64,000 bases of DNA from Antitrichia curtipendula (lineage: Eukaryota > Streptophyta > Bryopsida > Hypnales > Leucodontaceae): positions 2,728,001-2,792,000 of the forward strand of contig OX579641.1 in assembly GCA_951230915.1 (NCBI GenBank), read 5' to 3'. The position numbers and the translations under genes were made by a program. This document shows, in pieces, positions 1 to 12,959 of the stretch. Every line of letters begins with the position of its first letter. The stretch's first letter is position 1. A model generated the notes under the pieces. The model did no database searches. It was not told where the DNA came from and saw nothing but the letters and a program-made list of their open reading frames with translations.

Positions 1-886
1 ATGGTAGAATATATTCACTTGTTGTAGAGTAATGTGAGTTGTTGTCAAGTTCATATGAATTGTGGTTTAATGGGACATATGGACAATATTCAAAACCTTG
101 ACCAAAGTGATTTAAAGGATTAATAAACTATTGTGAAGGAGGTTAAAACTTCCATTGGAGTTGTAGAAATGATAGAAATTCTAAAATTTTACAGTTCTAA
201 ATGTTTTCTTCATTTTTAAATGTATACATGCTTGAAATAATTTGAATTTTGTGTTATTGGAAAACTACAATGAATTTTTTTTCTATTGATTAGAATATTT
301 TTTTCTGAAAAATTGGATAGTAATTCATGTAGAAATTTTACTTGGAAAATTATCATGATTATTCCATGATAATTTAGAGAGCTTTTTACTTTTTAAAAAT
401 GGCCTTGACATAAAAAGACCTTTTCCAAAGAATTGTAAAAATTTGAGTTCAAAAATACATCCAACAAGATATTTTCTTGAAGATATTCCAGTCGGGCCCC
501 CCTAAAAAATACTCTCCATAACTTTCTCATTACTAATCCATTAAGAATGAATTGAAATTTTTCATATATACAAAAATATTTTCTATGAAAAAAAAAATTT
601 TAATTTAAAGTTTGGGTTTCTATATTTTTTTTCTCTGTTGCCCAACGACCTCTAGTTTGAGCTTTTCTTTCACTTTTGCTCCTAGGCACCATTTGAAACA
701 AAAATTATATTTCCAAAAAGCTAATATATTTTTTTATCTTTCAAAAAAATTCTAAAAACCATGCCAAAAATTGAGATCATAGGAACATGCTTGAACTTTG
801 CAATGTCCCTTGAAAAAATAGGTTAAGGGTTAAGGAAAAACTTTGAACATAGATACAAATGGAGTTTCAGTTCTTGTCTCTTGTAA
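1..886. other. AT-rich intergenic DNA, no gene seen
   Basis: AT-rich sequence with short A and T runs and no reading frame that resembles a known protein. I see no clear terminal repeats. It ends at the TTAA that flanks the first TTAA-type element. Confidence 0.5.
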
Positions 887-890
887 TTAA

Positions 891-1813
891 CCCCTAAAGT
901 TCCATAACTATGTTTTCACCAAAAGCACTCAAGAACTGCTATTTTTAGTACAAGTACCAAATTTTTGAAAAAAAACTTTTTTTGACACATATAACCGTAG
1001 GATCTTGTAGTATGCTGACTTGAGAATATGTGGTGGAAATTTCAAAAATTTCCACCGCGTGGATTGTAAGATATAAGCATTCAAATTCATTAAAATCATT
1101 TTTTTGGCCCTGCAAAAAACCGAGCAGCTGCACTTCACAAGCTCGCTTTTCTATGAAAAAATGTCCAAATTTCTAGTGCTTCTTTGAATTCATTTTCCTA
1201 GAGAAGTATCCTACATGTTTAAAAAAATTCACATCATTTGGAGTTGTACAATATATAGGAAAAAAATAGTAAGCAGAAAGAAGTAGAGAATGATTCAAAA
1301 TACAAAATTGTTAAGAATTTGGTTATGGAATTGAAAAATGTAAATCCCAATGGTTGTAATGTTGTAATAAACAATCTACATTCTATGAATTTTTTTTTTC
1401 AAAAAATATTGAAAATCGAGTACGATAAAGGACTTCAAAGTTTATTTTAGAATAGAGAATCCATAACTATCCAAAAACTAAAATTCCTCATAACTTTTGA
1501 CTCATTGGTCAAAATAGAATGATTAAAAGCTTTCCACATATTTATAACTTTAGAAAACCAAATTCAATTTTTTGTTTCTAAAAAAAGTGATTTTTTAAAT
1601 CTGCCCGGATTACTTGGCTGAGAAAAAAAGTAACATATTAGGCCATAACTTTTGACTCATATTTCCAAATGTCATGAAATTTAGTGCATATAAAAGATAT
1701 TCCTGGCGTACAACTTCTGCTAAAATTACAGCCAAAAATATGAAAGTCTCCAATCATAGGTACCTACCCAAAATTTCTATACTGCCAAAAAACGCATGTT
1801 GGTCCTTTAGGGG
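891..1813. mobile_element. TTAA-flanked inverted-terminal-repeat element, copy T1
   Basis: The element starts CCCCTAAAGTTCC and ends GGTCCTTTAGGGG, and is flanked on both sides by TTAA (887-890 and 1814-1817). It is 923 bp long and has no credible coding capacity. It shares most of its length with copy T2 at 2374-3712. The right half holds two direct copies of a motif starting CATAACTTTTGACTCAT (about 1489 and 1644). A related inverted copy lies near 1215-1245. Terminal CCC next to a TTAA duplication is the piggyBac-superfamily signature; assignment to that superfamily is inference. Confidence 0.8.
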
Positions 1814-1817
1814 TTAA

Positions 1818-2369
1818 TGGAATCAAGTTTTATGTTTCATTTTCCTTCATGTGTACAAATAAAATTTCCACTGTATGTACTAAGTAATGTAAAGTGTACC
1901 TCTAGCTTGGATAGAAGCACACATTCCCACAAATTCATAGACATACATGCGAGATGATATTATGGATTTTCTTTGATATTTTGGTTTCAATTCTTTCTTG
2001 ATTAGTATTGTTGTTTCCATTGGAGTCAACCATGCCATAAAGAAATTTTTTAAATACAACATTAATTGCAAATAGGCATATTGAGTTTCTTTTAATGTTT
2101 TAGTTTGAATTATTTCTTAAATTGTATTGTTATTTTCATTGAAATTGGAATCAATTATACAAAAATTTAAACCACAATATTAAATGTGAATTACATACTA
2201 GATTTAATGTATTATTTTGGTTCAATTCTTCTAAATTCTTCTAAATTTTTATTGTTGTAACTGAAATAATATTGTTACAAATTTTATGGGTTATTATTAT
2301 GGCAAAAAGAAGAAGAAGTTGAAGTTCTACCTCCTATTAAATATTACATTTTTTGATGCCAACCTCTTC
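1818..2369. other. AT-rich spacer between T1 and T2
   Basis: Low-complexity AT-rich sequence between two related TTAA elements. I see no gene and no terminal repeats. Confidence 0.45.
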
Positions 2370-2373
2370 TTAA

Positions 2374-3712
2374 CCCCTAAAGTTCCGTGACTAAGGTAGG
2401 AGGCTCTGAAAGCGAGCGGGCATTTAGAACTGCTCATGTAGACTCGCCTGAAATGGACATAAGGTGGTCTTTAAATGGATCTTCTGTAGTCATTGAATGG
2501 ATCGGTAAAAGAAATATTATTTATTGCAAGAGCCAATCATTCTCTTTGTTTTCCCATTTCTCTTTTGAAACTGCATCTGAACAGTTTATGGAAGACCTAG
2601 GGTCATAAATAGGGACCTATGTCTCATTACGTTTGAAAATTCATAAGTGTTTCAAAAATGCTTCAAAAAATACGAAACAACTTGTGTTATGATCACAATC
2701 TATTTTTCTTTGTCTGAAAAATGAGCTAATAATAATCTCATACAAGAAACCACATGAAAAAGGCAGACCAGCCCTTAGATGCTCGCTTTCAGAGCCTCCT
2801 ACCTTATGTTTTCACTGAAAACGCTCAAGAACTGCCATTTTTAGTACAAGTACCAAATTTTAGAAAAAAACTTTTTTTTGACTCATGTAACCGTAGGATC
2901 TTGTAGTATGCTGACTTGAGAATATGTGGTAAAAATTTCAGAAATTTCCACCACATGGATAGCAAGATATAAGCATTCAAAATCACTGAAATTATTTTTT
3001 TGACCTTGCGAAAAACAAGGCAGCTGCACTTCACAAGCTCAATTTTTTATGGAAAAATTGTCCAAAATGGTGGTGCTTCTTTGGATTCTTTTTTCTAAAC
3101 AAGTTGGCTACATGCTTGAAAAATTTCACATCATTTGGAATTGTACAACATATAGAAAAAAAATAGTAAGTAGAATGAAGTAGAGAATGATTCAAAATAC
3201 TAAATTGTTAAGAATTTAGGTATGAAATTGAAAAATGCCAATCCCAATGGTTGAAATGTTGTATTAAACAATTTACATCCTATGATTTTATTTTTTTCAA
3301 AAAATATTGAAAATTGAGTAAGATAAAAGACTTCAAAGTTTATTTTAGAGTAGAGATTCCAAAACTGCCCGCAAACTAAAACTCCTCATAACTTTTGACT
3401 CATTGGTCAAAATGGAATGATTAAAAGCTTTCCACGTATAGATAGCTCTGGAAAACCAGTTTCAAATTTTTGTTTCTGCAAAAAGTGATTTTTTCTGATC
3501 TGCCCTAACTGCCCGGCTAAGAAAAAAAGTAACATATTAGGCCATAACTTTTGATTCGTATTTCCAAATGTCATAAAATTTAGTTCAAATGAAAGGTACT
3601 CCTCGTCCACAACTTCTATTAAAATTTCAGCCTCAAACTTGTAAATCTCTGGCCACATGTACCTGCCCAATTTTTTTATGTTGCCAAATTCTGCAGGCTG
3701 GTCCTTTAGGGG
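2374..3712. mobile_element. TTAA-flanked element, copy T2, carrying a nested insertion
   Basis: Starts CCCCTAAAGTTCC, ends GGTCCTTTAGGGG, flanked by TTAA at 2370-2373 and 3713-3716. It is colinear with T1 at 891-1813, except for a 411-bp TA-flanked element (2394-2804) inserted about 20 bp from its left end. Without that insert it would be about 926 bp, almost the length of T1. The internal motif CATAACTTTTGACTCAT occurs near 3386, and a variant occurs near 3542. Confidence 0.8.
2394..2804. mobile_element. 411-bp TA-flanked MITE nested in T2
   Basis: A perfect 24-bp terminal inverted repeat begins AGGTAGGAGGCTCTGAAAGC at 2394 and ends as its reverse complement at 2804. TA dinucleotides flank it (2392-2393 and 2805-2806). 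T1 carries the uninterrupted sequence ACTATGTTTTCAC at the matching place (about 907-919), so this is an insertion with a single TA duplicated. The TA duplication points to the Tc1/mariner superfamily. The internal sequence has no recognised protein. Confidence 0.85.
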
Positions 3713-3716
3713 TTAA

Positions 3717-5936
3717 TAATGCATCCGACATTGATTATTAAGAAGATAGAGAAAGAATAAAAAGAGAAGAGGTTGGCATAATTGGTGATTCTTCAAAACA
3801 CTCAAAATATTTGGAGCATTTATTTAGTTGAAGACAAAAAGAAATCAAATATGTTGGCACATTATGTGACATTGAGATAGAACATAGTTTTTCAAAAATA
3901 AAGAGCACTTCAAGTCTCATCACAAACTCGCTTTTTAAATTTTCAACATTCCTAATTTCCTACTTGTAAAGTTTCCAAGATTTGTGATCTAACCTATATT
4001 TGGTTTTTTTTGTTAGAATTTAATTTTTAAATATTTTATTCAATAAAAATAATCAAATATTGGATCTTATTTTGTATTGAGGATTAAATATTTAAATTAA
4101 ATATTTTAAATGCAAGTTTTAGAAGTTATTAGATATTTTTTAATATTTATAATATGATAGTAAAAGATTTATTTTCATAGGTATATCAACAAAAGAAGTA
4201 TCATAAAATTGAATACAAATTTGAAGATGACTAGGAGGCATTTGAAGTTTTGAATGGAACAATTGCAATTGAAGAGAGTAATCTCCTCACTAAGAATGAT
4301 ATGGAAATATTTTTAATGCTTTGATTTTTAAGAATAAGATTTTATATTTCTATTGCATGGCATCATCACTTGAAGAGTATAGTAAAGAAATCATTTAAAA
4401 ACACAAATTGCCGACTTCAAAATTGTAATGTATAGGATGTTACAGAATCATTAATTGACATGGTGAATTTAAATTTTAACTTGTAAGTGTTCATTATTTC
4501 AGGTTGTTTGTGTTACGACATATCTCGACATTATTATGTTTGTCATAATGCTAGCCTTCAATCCTAGACTGTAGATGAAAACAATTATAATTTGGATGGA
4601 CATGATTATTTGACTGAATGGCTCAACAATTTTTGAGGTCATCACCTTAATAGACAAGCCGTCTAGATCGACGGACATGTCATTCAACTCAATGGACACA
4701 GAGGATGCATATAATGAACTTCATCAACACTTGGATTAAAAATAAATAAATTGTGGGCCATTTGCATTTGGGCACAATCTTGATACGTCTGAACATGTTT
4801 TGATTGACATTGATGAACATCCCGACATAAAAAGCCAACATCACATTGAGATTTAAAAACCTAAATTGTTTCCTTTGGGGACTAAATGAATTTTGAGCAT
4901 GTTCTTATAAGTTTTATTTATAGTGCAACTTTTTAAAACCTTACTACAAGATAGACCAATTTATTAGCTTTATTTGAATATGGATTTTAATTTAATTGAT
5001 ATCTAAAAGAAAAAATTATACTTCAATATATTAGATGGTATTTGAACTCAAAGCAAGGCTTTCCAAATTTGACATAATACCAAATATACTTAAATAGATT
5101 CAACATAAGTCAATAAACTATTAAAAAATATATATTTTTTGTAAACTTTAAAAACATACTATACTACATGACAAAGGTCTATGCTAAAAAAATCATAAAA
5201 AGCTAAGAAAGGGGAAGGGCATTCAATTTTTTACCCTTGATAATTCAATATACACAACCAAGTTCTAATTTGACATCAAAGTTCTGTGCCAAGCGGGTGC
5301 CATACGTCGGTCCATTATGCCTATCAAGCAGTGGATTTTTTTTCCTAAATACCTAAATGCACCCTACTTTGAAAAAGAGCCACAACCTTGATTTAAGTGC
5401 AAGAATTGTCTTGGACAATCTAATTAATTAGGCCGTTGTGGTTTTCTAATAAAAGTGGAAATAGTCTTAAATTTAGCAATCTCAGGTTGTAGACAATTTC
5501 ATGCCATTTTCAAAAACATAAAATCCATCAATTGTAACAAAATTTATGTGCAGATGAAGTTTGATTGCTAATTGGTACTTCAAATTTCATCCATATTTTT
5601 CTCTACGTTCCAAATTCCAATTTAATTTAAGATTTTTGCTATGGATCTAGGCTAGGGTTAACCTCCTAAAAATGAATTTGGCCTCTTATGGATGGATCTT
5701 TCTTAGCTTCATCCATTCCTTAGTTCAAACTTCATCATTTATTCACTTCTATCCAATTTTAAACCTAAGCTCTTGCTTGGTAAACTCTAATCTAATTTAC
5801 TTTGCTAATGCTTGATTATTTTAGAGGACTAAACTTCTTTTGGTTATTTATTATTTTTAAATCTTTTACACTTATACTTTTACAGTGACTGACAATACTG
5901 AATACTTTGTTGAAGAAACCAACTTTGGTAGGCCAT
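3717..5936. other. AT-rich intergenic DNA, no gene recognised
   Basis: AT-rich sequence with scattered stop codons in all frames. A short foldback built on GATGAAGTTTGA...TACTTCAAATTTCATC lies at about 5553-5591, and a close relative lies at 8270-8310. I see nothing else I can name. Confidence 0.4.
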
Positions 5937-5939
5937 TTT

Positions 5940-6062
5940 TACTACAAGAAAATGGGGGTATAAATGACTTGTCCACAATGACTGCAAAATGACTGTTTGC
6001 AGTCATTGTTGTCGGTGTAGTCATTGTGGACAAGTCATTTATACCCCCATTTTCTTGTAGTG
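5940..6062. mobile_element. CACTA-type hairpin MITE
   Basis: The sequence begins TACTACAAGAAAATGGGGG and ends with the reverse complement, CCCCCATTTTCTTGTAGTG. The arms are about 45 bp and almost perfect, with a short loop. CACTACAAGAAA is the hallmark terminus of plant CACTA (En/Spm) transposons; here the first base on the left is T instead of C. A 3-bp TTT flanks both ends (5937-5939 and 6063-6065), the duplication size expected for CACTA. Confidence 0.8.
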
Positions 6063-6237
6063 TTTGCACACAATGTAAAGACTCTTTTGCAAAGCTGAAA
6101 AGTGCATTCAAAAGTAAATAGAGTCATGCACATGTATATAGAACTATACAACAGATTGAAGTCTAGAATTTTTTTACAATTTATAATCAACAAATATATG
6201 CAAGTACTTAGTATTGTTCAATCTACTTCTTTGAACT

Positions 6238-7254
6238 TCAATAATCCGTCCAATAGCCTCTAGCAATCAATATAACAACAATTCTTCAAGGCATGCTCTC
6301 ATATAGTGCCATGCAATCCTCTATACGAAAATTAGAAGAAACATTGCACACACGCTCCCACAATTCTTCAATTCCACTTGGAGGTGTAGAAAATTTGTTC
6401 AAATGTCAATTTAAAAGAGCCCAAAAATGCTCCATGGGATTCAAATCTGGTGATTGAGTAGGCCACTGGAGAAGTTGAAATGACTATGATTTAAGCCAAT
6501 TTTGTACCATCTTACTTGGGTGTTTCGGATCATTATCTTATTGAAACACCACATTGCTTGGAATCCTATTGTAATGCCGGATTGTACACCACAAGAAGTT
6601 TTCCAAAATAAATTTGTACATATGCTGATCCATCATACCTTCAATTTTGTACTAAGCTCCAGATCCAAAAGCTATCATACAACCCCAAATCATGGCATGT
6701 CCACCACTATGTTTGACCACTTATTGGACATGTTGCGGTTGGACACGTTGTCCATTTGTAATCCAACACCATGATCTTCCATCAAATTTAAACCTATTTA
6801 TCTTTGTCTCATCACTAAAGATAACACATTTCCAATCATGAATGGTCCAATTTGCATACCTGTGAGGAAATCTCAACCTTGCCAAAATATGTTTTTGTGC
6901 CAAAAGGGGCTTCCTTTGTTACAAATGTGCAGCCAAACCTTCCCATTTCAAAGCACACCTCACAATTGCACCATACGCATTTTCATCTGACTCTCTTTGA
7001 GTTTCTATTGTTGTCTTTGATGCAACTTGAAGACAACCTTTTATGAGCAATGTCACACAATGTTGCCTCTTCCTCAAAGTAAGGTTTCTTGGGCACCTTT
7101 CTCTATGTTGCTTGACCTCCTCATCAATCTCCCTCTTTAGATGAACTACCTAAGATTGACTCATGCCAATTGCAAATGTGACTTTTTGTGTTGAATCGCC
7201 ATTTTGGAGTTGCTCTAGCACTTAGAGCTTTTGCAACTCAAATGACCGAGGCAT
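6238..7254 (-). pseudogene. Tc1-type transposase relic
   Basis: Read on the minus strand from a start at 7252-7254 (MPRSFELQKL), the region is a stop- and frameshift-riddled relic of a Tc1-family DDE transposase. Three landmarks are legible: FSDETKINRFKFDGRSW around 6768-6825 (first catalytic D), DNDPKHPSKMVQNWL around 6490-6537 (second D), and WPTQSPDLNPMEHFW around 6420-6466 (third acid, E). About 32 residues lie between the second D and the E, as in Tc1 families and unlike the D of typical plant mariner elements. In-frame stops, for example after QKL and within the DDE spacer, make it non-functional. The terminal repeats were not located. Confidence 0.85.
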
Positions 7255-7575
7255 ACAAGAAGAACTGTAAAAAATCCTTGTCACTACACAATCTACAAAC
7301 GTAAAGCTTCAACTTCAGAACGCACTAAAGATATGATGAAAATAAGTACAGAACGGAGTGCAAATGAAAAAATGAAGTTGGGTAGCGGCTGTACACAAAA
7401 TTGAGTACTCTAATCCTAATTGCTTCAACGTCTCTATTTTTGGAAACCCTAATACCTTTTGAAATTTTGTTTTCACACACATGAAGAGGACTACTTGTAT
7501 GCACACTTTGCTTAATCACTATGATGATTTGTGATTTCAATTGCCATAGATTGCTTGCCAAAATGGGCTTCTTCT

Positions 7576-8157
7576 CCCGGGGAGATCACTTAGAGGGTCC
7601 ATTAGGAACTACGTGCGTTAAGATTTTAGACCCCTATCTTATATTCTAAAATTTAAATAAAAGGATAAGAAAAAAATATGAGTAGATTTTCCTACTTTGA
7701 AAGTTTATGTTTTGAATTATTGATAATTTTATTTATTAATTATAATTAGTTATTAATTTTTGAAATAAAAAGATACACTGCAAAGCTGAAAATAACTTTC
7801 ATACCCCTATTTTATATAAGAAAAAATTGTATAAAAAATACACAAAAAATTCTCAAAAATAAAGTTCTTATTCAAGTTCCTATTCCTTGAATATTGATGT
7901 AGTGGTCATCTAAATGCATTCTCTATAAATATTTGAGTTGAAAAACATGCCATTTTAGTTCATTTTTCAACGTTCTCTAGAAATCATTTAATATGGTATT
8001 TGAATTGGGAGTTTTGGGCAATAGACACCTATAGCCTTTATTAAACAATACTCAAAATTATAGGTCAAAACCAAAGTTCACTAAAAAGTAAATAGAGGGG
8101 CAAAAAATCACTTGAACACACGTGGTTAGTTATAGATACACTAAGTAATCTCCCCGA
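7576..8157. mobile_element. Mutator-like non-autonomous element with 9-bp target duplication
   Basis: The left end CCCGGGGAGATCACTTAG matches the reverse complement of the right end (TCGGGGAGATTACTTAG), and weaker similarity continues for about 60 bp. The nine bases GCTTCTTCT are present directly outside both ends (7567-7575 and 8158-8166). A 9-bp duplication with long imperfect terminal repeats is typical of Mutator-like elements. The interior (582 bp in total) is AT-rich and non-coding. Confidence 0.8.
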
Positions 8158-8166
8158 GCTTCTTCT

Positions 8167-11100
8167 ATAAAGTATTCAGTTTCATCAGTCACTGTAAAGA
8201 GTTTTATTTGACCTTTCTAAATTTCTATTTCACTTTTAAATTGATCTTTCCTAGTGGAAGCTAATGATGGATGAAGTTTGACCGCTAATTGGTACTTCAA
8301 ACTTCGTCCACTGATTATTATCAATCAAATTATCCAAAATAACTTCTAATTTTACTTATGGGGCTTTAATTATTTCTACTTCCTAGTTTTCTAATCTTGT
8401 CACTTTGGAGCAATTTTCATACAATCTACATGCTAAACTTCATCCATCTAAATCTTTCTCCTTTTAACTCCAAATTCTATATATTTTATATTTTTAGAAA
8501 TTCCTAAACCTCTATTTTATGATTCTAAGTTTAAACTTGATCTAACTTCCTATCCTAATGGTTTTAATTGATCCTAGGCCTTGGCCCTACTTTAAACTTG
8601 CTAACTAAAATAATTTAAATAGAAGTATAGAATTAGTAGCCTACCTCAGATTGAAGAATGATCCCTAATTATGTTGCTTGAGATTTTCTTCTAACCTTGC
8701 TTCATTTGCCATTTTGTTCACTTGGAATTTTGCCAACCACTTGACGTTTCAATAAGTGTGATTTTTAGTACAATCTTTATGTTCTAACTAACTTCCCATT
8801 CTTTTTCTTCTTTTTTTCTACACTTTTCCTCTTACGTATTTATAGCATTAGTGGCCCTCCAACTACCTTTGCAATGCCTCTCAAGCCCGCTCTCAAGGCA
8901 ATGTTTAATGGGCACTTATGCTAATACCCAACCTTCTTCCCTAGGCCATTTTAATGGAGCTCTTACGCTCTACAACTATCTCTTATGCTTGTAACTATCC
9001 TAATGACTACCTAATCTATGATCTAATGATCGAAGATGCTTTATGGAATTTTTCTTCTAATCCTATTTTGAGTACTAACTTCCTATCTATCTTCCACCCT
9101 CACAAGCTCTAGCTTCAAGCTTCTTGCAACTCAAGTTTAAATAAGGGTGGTTGCAATGTTAGGTAGATCTTTGTCTAATTCTATCTCTTCTCTTTTATTT
9201 CTTGCTTGAGGAAGCAAATGGAAATGTTTGTCTTTCTTGCTTGGATTTCTTGTCCATCTCCTTTCCCCTTCTATTGCTAAACTCCTCCGTATTTGTTGTT
9301 TGTTAGGTTGAGGACTTGATTCCCCTACTCTTTTAGGTGCTAATGGTGGCCGGTAAATATTTCTAGCTTATATCTAATAGCTAAAAGAATTGTAGAGACT
9401 CTTGCTTACTTCCTTCTCCAAATTTTGGAGGCTAAACTTTAGATAGTTTCTAACGGGATTCAAAAACTAAACTCTGGACTTGGATACTATAGGGGATCAA
9501 AGCTTCACCATATGGTTGATTTTAATACCAAATCTAATACTTACAAACACCTAGAGGTTTAAAGTGTTGCCAAAGATCATGTTTTTAACACACTCTAAGA
9601 CTCTTATCCCCAAGGGGGTTCAAAGCTTCGCCGTCTAGATGGGACCTACAAAACCATGTATAAGATCCAAACAATGTTAGTTTGACAATGGTTAAGACAT
9701 GACCAATGGAAAAAATCCACTTTCAAAGAGTGGTGATTTAAAGTTGAATTAACTGAGGACTCAACGGTGGAATCCATTGATTTAGATTTCCCTTAGGATG
9801 AAAGATTATCTAGTTAACCATACTTAAAGAAGGAAGCAAAATTTAATCTTTTATTTCTGATGATGCAAAATAAAAATATGAACTTGCTCCTATTTTGTGG
9901 AATTCTATGAGAAGTTCCATAAAAAAATTTGAATTTTTTTGATAGTTAGAAGATGTTCTTCTAGACAGTCAATTGCTAAAACTTTTAATGGAAATTTTAT
10001 TGTCTACTAACTCCTACAAGCTAACAATTGGGGTTTCCACTATTTTGTCGATGTAATGGAAAAATTGAAACCTATCGTTGGGATTCGACCTAAATATCTT
10101 GTTGGGGTTCCCTTGACCAATTTAACCATGATTAGTCATTGGTATTAGTAGGCTTAGGCTAATTTGAAAAATATCGCTCAAATCTTTTAAATTCTACCAA
10201 CTTCTAAATTCCAACCAATATACAAGTGGATATTTGTGGTAATTTAGATATAAAACTTTATTTTAGATCAAAAACTACAAAACATTGGCATGTAACATAT
10301 CTATTCTGGTTCTACATTTTTTGAGGGTATTTTTATATATAATTATAATTTAAATTAAAAAATTAAAAAAAAAAACACTATAAATCCCAAGTGACAAATA
10401 ATGAGCTTATAGGGGAGAAGAGTCCCTCTTCAAATTAGAACAAAATCAAAGGAGGATAGGGGGCACTATGAAGTGCCAAATCCATTGAAGAGTGTAGAAG
10501 AGTGGCATCTGTTTCGCGTTGAAAGAATTTTGGATACTAACTAACATTTTTATGCTTTTAATGACAGAGTTGAAGTGCTTCCAAATTGCCATTCAAGTAT
10601 GTAAGGTAGAGATCTTAGTTGAATCTAAAATCCTTTATAAACTATTGTCTTGATTTACATATCTATTGTTACATTTGTCAGTTCAAATATGACAAATAAG
10701 AAAACATCTTTTAAGATCCTAAGATTGATTGTCATAAATGAATTTTTCTAATTTGCCTCTAATAGAAGTTCTAACACATATTAGTAGTATTTTTTGTAGA
10801 GAGAAAATAATAAGAGCATTGGCACTTATCACCAACGTATTGATCTTATTCCTCAACTATTGGGTGCAAGTGCAATCCCAGAAGAGATGAATTGTTGTTT
10901 CCATCTCACATGATCATAAGGAGCAACCTACTTGCACATTCAAAATTCTCCATTAAAGTCATTCTCCATTACAATGCCTTTGGTAAGCACCTCTCAAATG
11001 AACATAGCCGTGAACATAGCTTGTTTATTGGTCTAGTGTTATACCATAGTAACTAAAAAACACACCTTATGGCATGTTCAAAGAAGCCTTGGTTTATAAA

Positions 11101-11640
11101 TTCTTGGACACCAATTGGTTTAGGGTGAGATACAATGCATTATCAATACCATAACAAACAATGGTTTCAAACATGACTGCTTATTAAGGAGTATTTGCAA
11201 CTTCTTAAGCAATGGCCATTTTTTTGCAATCCGCATCAACATTCAAAATATATTAGCTTCATTGTAAGTATACTACTGCTACTTTACAATTTTATAAAGA
11301 ATGCAAAAAATTACCATGAAGTTTGAGTTTGGTATACACTTCTGTAGGAGTGTCTTTTTCTTTTTCTTTAGCCTTTGGACAATTTTAGTTCAAATGTTCT
11401 AATAGTATTCTATAGCTAAGATATGTAAAGTAGCCCCTTTGACTTCATGCCCTTTGTTATGTTTTTTTCACAAATTTATAAAGCAAATGAAATTTTAATA
11501 ATTTCAAAAATTTGCCTTTATAATAACAATAAATTTTTATTGCCTCCTACTTTTTTGCACCATTCGAGAATTTTCATGGTCAAAGCTTACAAAGCACAAT
11601 ACTTTTACAAAAGTTGCACTTCCTCATATATGTATATATG

Positions 11641-11671
<31 letters not shown>

Positions 11672-11769
11672 CTCAAGACATGTTTTATATGAGTAATTTC
11701 AATATATGTCCTATATTTGTTGAGGATTTAAATATCCTATGGATTTTTCTAAATTCCAATACTACATGA
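8167..11769. other. AT-rich intergenic DNA, no gene recognised
   Basis: No reading frame resembles a known protein. The sequence TTGGTATTAGTAGGC near 10139 weakly recalls a plant initiator-Met primer-binding site (TGGTATCAGAG), but no LTR could be attached to it. A TATATA run sits at about 11627-11663. Confidence 0.4.
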
Positions 11770-12430
11770 TGTGTCTTACCTTATGGTAATTGGATTTTTA
11801 AATTAACATTAACTTGCTTGGAGGATGGAATCACCCACCCACCCACTAAGGGTGACTTGTTGTTTTTTATTTGATATAATAAACCACTATCTATGGCTTA
11901 ATAATTAAGCCTGACTAGTGCTTTATGGCCACTTCCATGAACTATCTCTCCAAAATTCAAATTAGTGAGTTTACATATAGTGGCTTCCTTGCCTTTGTAT
12001 CTCACTCTCTCATTGTGACGGATTGAACTTTGGTGGCTCAGAGCTTTCTTACTGGCAACTCTTTAACTTCCATTTCTTATGTACTTGTGTTTCACGGAAT
12101 GGCAAAGGTCTTTGGGTGTATATACTTGGCTTAGGATTTTTGCTTTACTACCATTTTTGCTCACTAATTTATGACTTTTTGCTCAAACTTTATTGTTTTT
12201 TGTTGACCTATGATACAAAAAGCAATTAGCTATAGCTCAAGACATCTCATTCATCCTCACTAACTTCACATTGGTTTGTGTTTGTGATTGGGATAGGCAC
12301 AAGTGAGGCTGATTATTTTGATCTAGCTATTGATTTATTCTCCAAATGTATTGCTTGATTCTTTTTGGCCATAAAGTTAGGTTTTAAAAAGTTAAGCTCT
12401 ATTTCAGAGATGTTAAGTCTTTTTCTCTTC
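11770..12430. repeat. Dispersed repeat R, copy 1
   Basis: This copy shares ordered blocks with 43600-45970 and 46340-48070. The blocks are the CACCCACCCACTA segment (11838), CTCCAAAATTCAAATTAGTGA (about 11949), ATGGCAAAGGTCTTTGG (about 12100), CATCCTCACTAAC...TTCACATTGG (about 12253) and AAAGTTAGGTTTT (about 12373). It has none of the TTAA insertions present in the other two copies. The nature of the repeat is unknown; an LTR or other retroelement piece is possible. Confidence 0.6.
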
Positions 12431-12900
12431 TTCTTCTTCATGCTACTTGAAATTTTCACTTGTAGAATGAACAATTGGACTTCTACTTTCTTTCGGGATG
12501 ATTGGTAACTTTAGTTTTATCTCTTGCATTTGCGCCTAAAGGGAATAAACACTTATGACATACTAACTCCCATTTAGCTAGGCCTTGTCACATGTGCTAG
12601 TAAGTTTGGATAGATTATTTTAGAATTGATTTTACAAACTTAAACTTATGCTTTCTTTATCTACAACAAGATATTGGAATGTTTTAGGTACTTTAAGGAA
12701 TGAACATAGAATCAATAAGTATTTCACCTATTATAGTTTAATATTCTTTTTAGAGGTTTTGACCTATAAAATTTATTAACAAAATATAGAATTGAAAATA
12801 GAATAAAAATAAATAAACTTTGAATCCCTAGTAACAAAATAAAAACTAACAGACCTTCAATTCAATTGCATCTATATCTAAATCTCATATCTATATTTGT
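12431..12900. other. AT-rich spacer
   Basis: AT-rich sequence between the dispersed repeat and a foldback. I see no gene or terminal repeat. Confidence 0.4.
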
Positions 12901-12959
12901 CCAACACTTCAAAGGTTGATATATGTAGATAAGGACACAATTGGATTGAAGGTAGGCAT

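Noticed and set aside
887..1817. CCCTAAA-like element ends as telomeric repeats
   Set aside because: Each occurs once per end, in inverted pairs with TTAA, not in tandem arrays.
929..3034. Matching 69-codon open frames in T1 (929-1138) and T2 (2825-3034), minus strand
   Set aside because: The two translations differ at about a quarter of residues, while the DNA is simply shared between sister elements. There is no sign of protein-level constraint and no start context or domain.
10138..10160. Possible tRNA-Met primer-binding site
   Set aside because: The match to TGGTATCAGAG is poor and no LTR pair or gag-pol sequence flanks it.
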